A DNA stretch of 7,421 nt from an uncultured Eubacteriales bacterium (GCA_900555785.1 USMO01000079.1:1-7421), one strand, 5' to 3'. Positions 1 to 6,299 are shown, counted from the first letter of the stretch. Notes: generated by a model from the sequence alone, not told the origin. Numbers and translations are program-made.

Positions 1-243
1 TATTACGAACATGAGAAGCTGGACCGCAGCTGCCATGGGACCGGAGACGTGTATGCGTCGGTCTTCACGGGCGCCCGGCTGGCGGGGAAGGAGATCCCCG
101 AAGCGGCAGCGCTGGCAGCTGACTTTACGCTTGCCTGCATCCGGGCAACCGTGGACGATCCGGCGCATTGGTACGGTGTAAAATTTGAAGAAGTATTGCC
201 GAAGCTGTGGAAACGGCTCGGGAAGGAGAAGAACAAAAGATGA
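1..243 (+). CDS. Pyridoxal/pyridoxamine kinase, C-terminal 80 residues (5' partial)
   Basis: The reading frame is open from the first base and stops with TGA at 241-243, so only the C-terminus of the protein is present. Its HGTGDVYASVFTGA segment (about residues 12-25 of the fragment) is the anion-hole/catalytic GTGD motif of the ribokinase-fold vitamin kinases, in which the Asp is the catalytic base. The following helix-rich tail and the WYGVKFE segment fit the clostridial pyridoxamine kinase (PdxK/PdxY-like) branch. Members phosphorylate pyridoxal, pyridoxine or pyridoxamine with ATP in the cytoplasm, as part of PLP salvage. The stop codon overlaps the start of the cysteine desulfurase gene as ATGA, so the two are co-translated, and the product of one is the cofactor of the next. 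ThiD-type hydroxymethylpyrimidine kinase is a less likely alternative that the missing N-terminus would settle. Confidence 0.82.
   Translation, partial: YYEHEKLDRSCHGTGDVYASVFTGARLAGKEIPEAAALAADFTLACIRATVDDPAHWYGVKFEEVLPKLWKRLGKEKNKR
223..228 (+). promoter_or_regulatory. Ribosome-binding site that fixes the nifS start
   Basis: AAGGAG sits 11 nt before the ATG at 240, inside the end of the kinase gene. It supports ATG 240 (MREIYADNAAT) over the in-frame GTG at 207. The extra 11 residues from GTG 207 have no counterpart in the NifS family, whose proteins normally begin a few residues before the YxDNAAT motif. Confidence 0.75.
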
Positions 244-1433
244 GAGAGATTTATGCGGATAATGCTGCAACCACCAAGATGAGCCGGGTTGCCATCGATG
301 CGATGCTGCCCTACATGGACCGCATTTACGGAAACCCGTCCAGCCTGCATTCGGTTGGGCAGCGCGCAAACGAAGCGCTGTGTGACGCGCGGGAGCGGAT
401 TGCAAAGCGTCTGGGTTGTACCCCGCGCGAAATTACCTTTACCTCCGGCGGGAGCGAGGCAGACAACCAGGCAATTCTTTCCGCTGCCGCAATCGGAGAA
501 AAGAAGGGCAAAAAGCATATCATTTCGACCGCATTTGAACACCATGCCGTGCTCCACACGCTGGAAAAGCTGAAAAAGCAGAGCTTTGAGATTGAACTGC
601 TGGACGTTCACCGCAAGGGCAATATCACGGCAGAGGAGGTCAAAGCTGCCATCCGTCCGGATACCTGCCTGGTGACGGTGATGTATGCAAACAACGAGAT
701 CGGTTCGATTCTGCCGATTGCCGAGATCGGAAAGATCTGCCGCGATGCGGGCGTGATTTTCCACACCGATGCGGTACAGGCAGCAGGGCATCTGCCGATT
801 GATGTTGCCAAGCAGAACATTGACATGCTGTCGCTCTCGGCGCATAAATTTCACGGTCCGAAGGGCATTGGTGTGCTGTACTGCCGCCGCTGCATTCCGC
901 TGATCAGCCTGATTGAGGGCGGCGCGCAGGAGAGAGGCAAGCGCGCGGGAACCGAAAACCTGCCTGCCATCATGGGCATGGCGGCGGCACTGGACGATGC
1001 CTGCGAGCACATGGAGGAGAACGCCGCAAAGGTGTCGGCGCTGCGCGACCGTCTGATTGCGGGGCTGTCGAAGATTCCGCACTCGGTGCTCAACGGCGAC
1101 CCGGTCAACCGGCTGCCCGGCAACGTTCACTTCTGCTTTGAAGGAATCGAGGGCGAGAGCCTGCTGCTGCTTCTGGATGCAAAGGGTATCTGCGCGTCCT
1201 CCGGCTCGGCATGCACGTCCGGGTCGCTGGACCCCAGCCATGTGCTGCTTGCCATCGGGCATCCGCACGAGATTGCGCACGGTTCGCTGCGGCTGTCGCT
1301 TTGCGAGACGAACACCGATGCGGATGTGGACGATATGCTCCGCGAAATCCCTGCTGTCGTAGACTACCTGCGGAACATGTCTCCGCTGTGGCGCGACAAG
1401 GTGAGCGGCAAGAAGGAATTTTATCTGAAATAA
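240..1433 (+). CDS. nifS: Cysteine desulfurase, NifS/IscS type
   Basis: Encodes 397 residues, the usual length for class I (NifS/IscS) cysteine desulfurases. These PLP enzymes convert L-cysteine to L-alanine and hold the sulfur as a persulfide for transfer. Visible motifs in order: YADNAATT (5-12), NPSSLHS (32-38), TSGGSEADN (68-76, phosphate binding), EHHAV with the PLP-stacking His101, YANNEIG (149-155), HTDAVQ with Asp177 and Gln180, SAHKFHGPKG with Schiff-base Lys203, RAGTEN (235-240), and SSGSACTSG with persulfide Cys325 on the long mobile loop typical of class I. All catalytic residues are present. It overlaps the kinase stop by 4 nt and is followed 13 nt later by nifU, so it most likely feeds sulfur to NifU and, further down the operon, to MnmA. 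Confidence 0.96.
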   Translation: MREIYADNAATTKMSRVAIDAMLPYMDRIYGNPSSLHSVGQRANEALCDARERIAKRLGCTPREITFTSGGSEADNQAILSAAAIGEKKGKKHIISTAFEHHAVLHTLEKLKKQSFEIELLDVHRKGNITAEEVKAAIRPDTCLVTVMYANNEIGSILPIAEIGKICRDAGVIFHTDAVQAAGHLPIDVAKQNIDMLSLSAHKFHGPKGIGVLYCRRCIPLISLIEGGAQERGKRAGTENLPAIMGMAAALDDACEHMEENAAKVSALRDRLIAGLSKIPHSVLNGDPVNRLPGNVHFCFEGIEGESLLLLLDAKGICASSGSACTSGSLDPSHVLLAIGHPHEIAHGSLRLSLCETNTDADVDDMLREIPAVVDYLRNMSPLWRDKVSGKKEFYLK

Positions 1434-1446
1434 GGAGTGAAGAACG

Positions 1447-1878
1447 ATGGCACTGTACAGCGATAAAGTCATGGATCATTTCCGCAACCCGCGCAACGTG
1501 GGCGTGATTGAGAATGCGGACGGCGTTGGCGAAGTCGGCAACGCGAAATGCGGCGATATTATGAAGATTTACCTGAAAATCGAGAACGACGTCATTGTGG
1601 ATGTGAAGTTTGAGACCTTCGGCTGCGGCTCGGCAATTGCTTCAAGCTCGATGGCAACCGAGATGATCAAGGGCAAGCCTGTCAGCGAGGCGCTGGAGCT
1701 TTCCAACAAGGCGGTTGCCGAGGCGCTGGACGGTCTGCCGGCGCACAAGATGCATTGTTCGGTGCTTGCCGAGGAGGCGATTCGGGCAGCGGTGAAGGAT
1801 TATTACGACCGGAACCACATTCCCTACGATTCCTGCAAGTTTGCGGACTGCGATTCCTGTCCGCACTGTCATGAGTAA
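1447..1878 (+). CDS. nifU: Fe-S cluster assembly scaffold NifU, clostridial IscU-like type
   Basis: Encodes 143 residues beginning with MALYSDKVMDHFRNPRNVG, the typical N-terminus of IscU-like scaffolds. The three cluster-ligand cysteines are in place: Cys35 in AKCGD (with Asp37), Cys60 in FGCGSAIASSS, and Cys104 in HKMHCSVLAEEAI. It receives sulfur from NifS and assembles [2Fe-2S]/[4Fe-4S] clusters for apo-proteins in the cytoplasm. AAGGAG at 1432-1437 lies 9 nt before the ATG. Unlike minimal IscU, it carries an extra tail with four cysteines (Cys130, 135, 138, 141; C-X4-C-X2-C-X2-C) ending in His-Glu, which could bind metal. The final 8 nt overlap mnmA in another frame. Confidence 0.95.
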   Translation: MALYSDKVMDHFRNPRNVGVIENADGVGEVGNAKCGDIMKIYLKIENDVIVDVKFETFGCGSAIASSSMATEMIKGKPVSEALELSNKAVAEALDGLPAHKMHCSVLAEEAIRAAVKDYYDRNHIPYDSCKFADCDSCPHCHE

Positions 1879-2935
1879 AGCTCTTATCGCGATGAGCGGC
1901 GGCGTGGATTCCTCTGTCGCCGCTTATCTGATGAAAGAGGCGGGGTATGACTGCGTCGGCGTGACGATGAAGCTGTATTCCAACGAGGACGCCGGGGTGG
2001 AGCGGACGAAGACCTGCTGCTCGCTGGACGATGTGGAGGACGCACGGAGCGTGGCGCACCGGCTGGGGATTCCGTATTACGTTTTCAATTTTACGGGCGA
2101 TTTCCGGCGCGAGGTGATGGAGCGTTTTGTCTGTGCCTATGAATCCGGCGCAACGCCGAACCCCTGCATCGACTGCAATCGGCATCTGAAGTTCGACCGC
2201 CTCTACCGCCGCGCTGCGGAGCTGGGCTGCGACTGCGTGGTGACCGGGCATTACGCGCGGATTGAGCACACGGGGGAGCGGTACCTGCTGAAAAAATCGG
2301 CGGTGCCGGAAAAGGACCAGAGCTATGTGCTGTATTCCCTGACGCAGGAGCAGCTGGCGCACACGCGTTTTCCGCTGGGGGAGATGGCAAAGGAGGAGAC
2401 CCGCCGCGTGGCAACCGAGCAGGGCTTTTACAACGCCGATAAACCGGACAGCCAGGACATTTGCTTTGTGCCGGACGGGGACTATGCGTCCTTTATCTGC
2501 CGCTATCGCGAAAAGGCCTACCCGGCAGGCGATTTTGTGGACCTTGAGGGGCATTTTCTGGGGCGGCACAAGGGGATTATTCACTACACGCTGGGGCAGC
2601 GCAAAGGGCTTGGCATTGCGGCGGGCGAACCGCTCTATGTGGTGCGGATTGAGCCGGAGACCAACCGCGTGGTGCTGGGCAAAAATGCCGATCTCTATTC
2701 GCGCGAGCGGGATGCCGGCGGGATGAACGGGATTGCCTGCGACGAGCCGGGCGAGCCTTTGCGCGTCAAAGCCAAGGTGCGCTACCGGCAGGCAGAGCAA
2801 TGGGCAACCGCAACGGTCCCCGCGCCGGGGCAGCTGCACCTGGTGTTTGACGAGCCGCAGCGGGCAATCACGCGCGGGCAGGCGGTTGTGTTGTACGACG
2901 GAGACACCGTGGTCGGCGGCGGCGTCATCCGCTGA
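1871..2935 (+). CDS. mnmA: tRNA-specific 2-thiouridylase MnmA
   Basis: Encodes 354 residues, a normal length. MnmA adenylates C2 of wobble U34 in tRNA-Lys/Glu/Gln and replaces the oxygen with sulfur, giving s2U34. Motifs: the PP-loop SGGVDSS (9-15) for ATP, GATPNPCIDCNRHLKF (93-108) with catalytic Cys102, TGHYAR (125-130), KDQSYVLY (148-155), DSQDICFV with persulfide-accepting Cys198, and GQRKGLGI (242-249), followed by the C-terminal beta-barrel. ATG 1871 is chosen because SKALIAMSGGVDSS is the family N-terminus; a TTG at 1841 would add ten unconserved residues. No Shine-Dalgarno sequence precedes the ATG, which overlaps the nifU stop by 8 nt, so translation is probably coupled to nifU. Position directly after nifS-nifU points to NifS as its sulfur donor. 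Confidence 0.96.
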   Translation: MSKALIAMSGGVDSSVAAYLMKEAGYDCVGVTMKLYSNEDAGVERTKTCCSLDDVEDARSVAHRLGIPYYVFNFTGDFRREVMERFVCAYESGATPNPCIDCNRHLKFDRLYRRAAELGCDCVVTGHYARIEHTGERYLLKKSAVPEKDQSYVLYSLTQEQLAHTRFPLGEMAKEETRRVATEQGFYNADKPDSQDICFVPDGDYASFICRYREKAYPAGDFVDLEGHFLGRHKGIIHYTLGQRKGLGIAAGEPLYVVRIEPETNRVVLGKNADLYSRERDAGGMNGIACDEPGEPLRVKAKVRYRQAEQWATATVPAPGQLHLVFDEPQRAITRGQAVVLYDGDTVVGGGVIR

Positions 2936-2947
2936 GGAGGAATCGCT

Positions 2948-3358
2948 ATGATGGTTTCAACGAGGGGGCGCTACGCCCTGCGGATGATGATTGATCTTGC
3001 GGAAAACAGCCACGACGGGGCGTATATCGCGATGAAGGACATTGCCGAGCGGCTGGAAATCTCCAAAAAATATATGGAGCAGATCATGCCGGTGCTGGTG
3101 AAAAACGGGCTGGTGGAAGGCATGCAGGGGCAGGGCGGCGGTTACCGATTGACCCGCAAGCCGGAGGAATACCGCGTTGGCGAGATTTTGCGCCTGACCG
3201 AGGGGGACCTTGCGCCGGTCTCCTGCCTGTCCGGTGACAGCCCCTGCGCGCGCTCGGGCGGCTGCCGCACAATCGCCATGTGGACCCGCTTCAATCAGCT
3301 GACCAACGATTTTTTCGACAGCATCACCGTTGCCGACCTGATGCAAAAAAAAGAATAA
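2948..3358 (+). CDS. Rrf2-family transcriptional regulator, IscR-like
   Basis: Encodes 136 residues. The N-terminus MMVSTRGRYALRMMIDLAE, the winged helix with recognition region IAERLEISKKYMEQIM (32-47), and the wing GQGGGYRLTR (61-70) are classic Rrf2. Three cysteines follow (Cys93, Cys100, Cys106). IscR holds a [2Fe-2S] cluster with three cysteines of similar placement (Cys-X5-Cys-X5-Cys plus His); here the spacing is X6 then X5, so cluster binding is likely but not proved. GGAGG begins right after the mnmA stop, 7 nt before the first ATG. It is the last gene of the operon, whereas Rrf2 regulators of such operons often come first. The likely role is autoregulation of the sulfur/Fe-S operon from a promoter upstream of the window. 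A CymR-like cysteine-metabolism regulator is an alternative. Confidence 0.92.
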   Translation: MMVSTRGRYALRMMIDLAENSHDGAYIAMKDIAERLEISKKYMEQIMPVLVKNGLVEGMQGQGGGYRLTRKPEEYRVGEILRLTEGDLAPVSCLSGDSPCARSGGCRTIAMWTRFNQLTNDFFDSITVADLMQKKE

Positions 3359-3364
3359 AACGTT

Positions 3365-3405
3365 CGCCGCACGGTTTCTTTTTGGGACCGTGCGGCGGCT
3401 TTTTT
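3365..3405 (+). terminator. Rho-independent terminator of the sulfur/Fe-S operon
   Basis: A perfect 11-bp GC-rich stem (3365-3375 with 3387-3397) encloses an 11-nt loop and is followed by GC and then six T (3400-3405). It begins 7 nt after the Rrf2 stop codon. A run of A before the stem would give a weaker terminator on the opposite strand, where no gene needs it. Confidence 0.93.
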
Positions 3406-3445
3406 CAAAATGTCAAATTTTGTCCGAAGATGGGCTGTTTCTGTC

Positions 3446-3474
3446 TTGCAAAGCGCAATTCTTTGTGTTATAAT
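3446..3474 (+). promoter_or_regulatory. SigA-type promoter of the sugar isomerase-like gene
   Basis: The -35 box TTGCAA (3446-3451) and the -10 box TATAAT (3469-3474) are exactly 17 bp apart. A TG one base before the -10 (TGTTATAAT) makes it an extended -10. Transcription should start near 3481, giving a leader of about 40 nt. Confidence 0.85.
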
Positions 3475-3485
3475 AATCTCACAAT

Positions 3486-3497
3486 CGCGTATACGCG
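3486..3497. promoter_or_regulatory. Perfect 12-bp palindrome, possible operator
   Basis: CGCGTATACGCG is its own reverse complement and lies about 12 bp downstream of the -10 box, across roughly +5 to +16 of the predicted transcript. That is a usual place for a repressor to block initiation or early elongation. No regulator for it is identified in the window, and the Rrf2 protein upstream would be expected to use a longer, AT-richer site. Confidence 0.45.
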
Positions 3498-3521
3498 GAG
3501 AAAGGACGGAAACAGATTCAT

Positions 3522-4286
3522 ATGGAATACGGAATTCAGATGTTCAGCGTACGGGATATTGCCGGGAAAGACCTGCGGGAGGCGCTCCGTAAGGTGGCGG
3601 AACTCGGCTATCTCTATGTGGAGTTTGCGGGCTTTTTCAACCATTCCGCAGAGGAAGTCAAGAGGTGGCTCAACGAATTCGGTCTGGTCTGTTCGGGGAC
3701 GCACACGGGCATTGACGAAATTCGCCCCGACCGCATTGACAAAACGATTGCTTATCACAAGGCAATCGGGTGCGACAACCTGATTCTGCCGGCGGCGCCG
3801 TGGAAACCCGAGGATGTGATGAATGCCAACATTGCGCTGATAAATGAGGCGCAGAAGAAGTTGGCGGAAAACGGAATTGCGCTCGGATATCACAATCACT
3901 CCAAGGAATTTTTCGTAAATCCCTGCGGAAAGATCATTGAGAACGAATTGCTTGCGCGGACGCATGTGGAACTTGAGGTTGACACGTTCTGGGCATTCAA
4001 TGCGGGAATTGACCCCGTGGAGTTCCTGGAAGCGCACAAGGACCGCGTTCGGGTCATCCACCTCAAAGACGGCATTCCGACGGTTCCCGAGAACAGAAGT
4101 TATGAGCATGTACACGACGGCGTGCAGGGCAAAGCGCTGGGCGAGGGTAAGGCTCCCGTTGCCCGTGTTCGTGACTGGGCAATCCGCAACGGCGTGCGCA
4201 TTGTGGTCGAGTCTGAGGGCTTGAATCCCACGGGCCCCGAAGAGGTTGCCCGTTGCATCCGGTATCTTCGGTCTTTGGAGGGGTAA
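3522..4286 (+). CDS. Sugar phosphate isomerase/epimerase family protein (xylose isomerase-like TIM barrel)
   Basis: Encodes 254 residues of the AP-endonuclease-2/xylose-isomerase-like TIM barrel superfamily, whose members isomerise or epimerise sugars and related polyols using a divalent metal. Family signs are GIQMFSVRD (4-12, strand 1), ELGYLYVEF (27-35), GTHTG with His61, GYHNHSKEF (122-130), VELEVDTFW with Glu152 and Asp154, VIHLKD with His180 and Asp183, the GEGKAP segment (207-212), and VVESEG with Glu230 and Glu232. These positions match the usual Glu/Asp/His/Glu metal ligands, so the enzyme looks intact. The substrate cannot be read from sequence, and no sugar transporter or kinase adjoins it. 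AAAGGA (3501-3506) is 15 nt from the ATG, rather far; no better start preserves strand 1. The last two codons and the stop lie inside the downstream inverted repeat. Confidence 0.87.
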   Translation: MEYGIQMFSVRDIAGKDLREALRKVAELGYLYVEFAGFFNHSAEEVKRWLNEFGLVCSGTHTGIDEIRPDRIDKTIAYHKAIGCDNLILPAAPWKPEDVMNANIALINEAQKKLAENGIALGYHNHSKEFFVNPCGKIIENELLARTHVELEVDTFWAFNAGIDPVEFLEAHKDRVRVIHLKDGIPTVPENRSYEHVHDGVQGKALGEGKAPVARVRDWAIRNGVRIVVESEGLNPTGPEEVARCIRYLRSLEG

Positions 4287-4500
4287 GAAAGGTCGCGGGG
4301 CTTTGCCCCACACCCCACTCAGGAGGCTTCTTGGAAGAAGCCCCCTAAGAACCCGCAAGAACTTCATCCCAAAAGGCGGATTTTCGCGTTGCGAAAATCC
4401 GCCTTTTGGGATGAAGTCTGAATTTTTAGGGACTTTTTTCAAGGAGTCTCTGAATAAGGTGTGGGGCAAAGCCCAGCAATCTTTTTTACCCCTCTGAAGA
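4272..4500. repeat. 229-bp imperfect inverted repeat between convergent genes
   Basis: The left arm (4272-4387) and the right arm (4391-4500) are reverse complements with about 80-85% identity by eye and a few small gaps, around a 3-nt centre (GTT). The inner 27 bp are perfect. A second perfect block of 17 bp pairs 4298-4314 with 4458-4474. Inside the left arm there are also local hairpins, GGGGC-TTT-GCCCC (4297-4309) and GGCTTCTT-GG-AAGAAGCC (4325-4342). No ORF or transposase is credible within it. It could be a non-autonomous mobile or REP-like repeat, or a bidirectional terminator that grew. It covers the last codons of both neighbours. Confidence 0.85.
4361..4427 (+). terminator. Central 27-bp perfect hairpin with T tract, likely terminator
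   Basis: Bases 4361-4387 pair perfectly with 4391-4417 around the loop GTT, and TTTTT follows at 4423-4427, with a further six T at 4434-4439. This should end transcription of the sugar isomerase-like gene. On the minus strand the hairpin is not followed by a clear U tract, so termination of the transporter transcript there is less certain. The stem is longer than an ordinary terminator needs, which fits a repeat element. Confidence 0.6.
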
Positions 4501-6258
4501 ATCATCCAACCGATATTCCGACTCAAATTCGCGGAAAGCGCGGTTGAATGATTCCTCATGGCTTTCCTTGATTTGGTGGAGGTATTCGTGTGTGTCGAAC
4601 TGGTCCATGTCCAGCTCAATCATGGCAACGGCAATATTGGAGCAGTGGTCGGCAATGCGTTCGTAGTTTGTCAGCAGATCGTTGAAGACGAAACCGTGCG
4701 CCAGTGTGCAGTCGCCGGTCTGAATCCGCTTGACGTGACGGATCTTGATCTCGTCGCAAAGCTCGTCGATGACCTCCTCCAGCGGCTCCACCCGGCGCGC
4801 GGCGGCGAGGTCGTCCTGCGTAAAGGCATCGGTCGTCAGGACCACAATCTGCGCCACAGCCGATGCCAGCGTGTCCAGCTCGCGGTTGGCAGAGGGTGAA
4901 AACGACAGCTTCTTCTCGTGAATCTCCCGGGCGGTCTCGGAAAGGTTGACCGCGTGGTCTCCAATCCGCTCAAAGTCGCTGATGGTGTGCAGGAACTTGG
5001 ATATTTCGCGGCTCTGGTCGTGCGACAGCTCGGTCCCGGTCAGCTTGACCAGATACGTGCCCAGCTTGTCCTCGTAGCGGTCGATGACCTCCTCTTTTGC
5101 CTGAATCTTGCGGTAGCCGTCCTCGGTGTAGCAATGCAGCAGCGCAAACGCGCGGGAGAGGTTCTTGCGGCTTTTTTCCGCCATCGAACAAACCGCAGAG
5201 CGGCTCTGCTCCAGCGCCAGCGTGGGATGAGAGAGAAAACGCTCCTCCAGGCGGTCAATGTCTGCGGTCTCCTCGCGGTCCTCGGCGCTCTCGCGGAAGA
5301 TCTTGGTTACAATCTTCTCCAGCATGCCGGTCAGCGGCGCCAGCAGCAGGACCGTTCCAAGCCGGAACACCGTGTTGATCAGCGCAATGTCGACCATCCC
5401 GACCGTCCGGTCCACAAAAGAGAAATGCGCAAAGGCGTTGACGGCGTAGAACACGACCGCCCAGAATACCGCGCCGATGAAGTCAATCAGCAGGTAGACA
5501 AACGCCGTCCGTCTGCCGTTGACGCCCGCGCCGAGCGCAGACAGCAGGACCGGAACCGCAGCACCGATGGCAATGCCCAGAATGATTGGAAACGCAACGC
5601 CGAAGGAGATGACACCGGTGACCGAAAGTGCCTGCAGAATACCGATGGTTGCGGAGGAACTTTGCAGAATGCAGGTGATGCCCATGCCGACCAGAATGCC
5701 GATGATCGGGTTGGAGAAGGTGGTGAGCATCGAGAGGAAGACCGGGCTGTCGCGCAGCGGCTCGACTGCGGCAGACATCGCCGCCATGCCGGTCATCAGA
5801 ATTGCAAAGCCCATCAGAATCTCGCCCAGCTGACGGCGGCTCCGCTTCTTGCAGAACATCGAAAGCACGATGCCCGCAACCGCCACAATGCCGGTCAGTG
5901 TTGCCGTGGAAAGCAGCCGGACCCAACCGGAACTTGTCCCGCCGACGTCGGACAGGCAGATGATCCACCCGGTTATGCTGGTACCGAGAATGGCACCCAG
6001 CACAACGCCGATCGCCTGCCGCACCTTCATCATGCCGGAGTTGACGAAGCCGACCACCATAATTGAGGTTGCGGACGAGGACTGAATGACCGCCGTTACG
6101 CCGGTTCCCAGCAGAATGCCGCGCAGGGGCGTGCTTGAGAGCCGATAGAGAATCAGCTCCAGCCGGCTGCCGGCAACCGCCTTTAGCCCGTTCCCCATCA
6201 GCATCATGCCGTACAGAAACAGCGCAACCCCGCCCAGCAATGCAATGATACTATCCAT
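4486..6258 (-). CDS. Na/Pi-cotransporter family protein with C-terminal PhoU-like domain
   Basis: Encodes 590 residues. The N-terminal half (about 1-315) is hydrophobic with several membrane segments and holds the two inverted-topology PNaS repeats marked by QSSSAT at 59-64 and 199-204, the signature of the NptA/YjbB sodium-phosphate symporter family. The C-terminal part (about 340-570) is a soluble, helical PhoU-like domain with the paired motifs DFERIGDHAVN (428-438) and NYERIADHCSN (531-541), whose acidic residues bind metal in PhoU. The role is sodium-coupled phosphate movement across the plasma membrane, uptake or export, with cytoplasmic control by the PhoU part. ATG at 6258 is chosen over an upstream in-frame start at 6333 because MDSIIALLGGVALFLYG starts the first helix and AAAGGA is 7 nt upstream. 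It ends Ser-Glu-Gly-stop inside the inverted repeat. Confidence 0.94.
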   Translation of the reverse strand: MDSIIALLGGVALFLYGMMLMGNGLKAVAGSRLELILYRLSSTPLRGILLGTGVTAVIQSSSATSIMVVGFVNSGMMKVRQAIGVVLGAILGTSITGWIICLSDVGGTSSGWVRLLSTATLTGIVAVAGIVLSMFCKKRSRRQLGEILMGFAILMTGMAAMSAAVEPLRDSPVFLSMLTTFSNPIIGILVGMGITCILQSSSATIGILQALSVTGVISFGVAFPIILGIAIGAAVPVLLSALGAGVNGRRTAFVYLLIDFIGAVFWAVVFYAVNAFAHFSFVDRTVGMVDIALINTVFRLGTVLLLAPLTGMLEKIVTKIFRESAEDREETADIDRLEERFLSHPTLALEQSRSAVCSMAEKSRKNLSRAFALLHCYTEDGYRKIQAKEEVIDRYEDKLGTYLVKLTGTELSHDQSREISKFLHTISDFERIGDHAVNLSETAREIHEKKLSFSPSANRELDTLASAVAQIVVLTTDAFTQDDLAAARRVEPLEEVIDELCDEIKIRHVKRIQTGDCTLAHGFVFNDLLTNYERIADHCSNIAVAMIELDMDQFDTHEYLHQIKESHEESFNRAFREFESEYRLDDSSEG

Positions 6259-6265
6259 AATCTGA

Positions 6266-6271
6266 TCCTTT
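6266..6271 (-). promoter_or_regulatory. Ribosome-binding site that fixes the transporter start
   Basis: AAAGGA on the minus strand lies 7 nt before the ATG at 6258. It shows that translation begins at MDSIIALL rather than 25 codons upstream at 6333, a position that would also fall at the predicted transcription start. Confidence 0.8.
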
Positions 6272-6299
6272 CCTGTCTGCAGACCCGGGCTGCTTGCGC

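Noticed and set aside
3..1472. Long minus-strand open frame (489 codons) opposite the kinase and nifS genes
   Set aside because: It mirrors a strongly coding region, is rich in Arg, His and Gln as antisense frames of GC-rich genes are, has no recognisable motif, and the sense strand encodes a complete NifS.
1682..2839. Minus-strand open frame (385 codons) opposite nifU and mnmA
   Set aside because: It has shadow-type composition with no family features, and runs antisense to two intact conserved genes.
3406..3422. AT-rich dyad CAAAAT-GTCAA-ATTTTG before the isomerase-like promoter
   Set aside because: Six-base arms of A and T are expected by chance in AT-rich intergenic DNA, and it has no special placement relative to the -35 box.
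2948..3522. Rrf2/IscR binding site near the isomerase-like promoter
   Set aside because: I looked for an IscR-like 25-bp dyad between the terminator and the gene and found none. The only palindrome there is short and GC-rich.
4246..4497. Plus-strand small open frame through the inverted repeat (83 codons)
   Set aside because: It starts inside the isomerase-like gene without a ribosome-binding site, and its product is a translation of the two repeat arms.
3468..4619. Minus-strand open frame (383 codons) across the isomerase-like gene and the inverted repeat
   Set aside because: It crosses the promoter, the repeat and part of the transporter gene with no domain signature. Its openness comes from base composition.
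4918..6066. Plus-strand open frame (382 codons) opposite the transporter gene
   Set aside because: It is a low-complexity Arg/Asp/Gln/His product typical of an antisense reading of membrane-protein codons.
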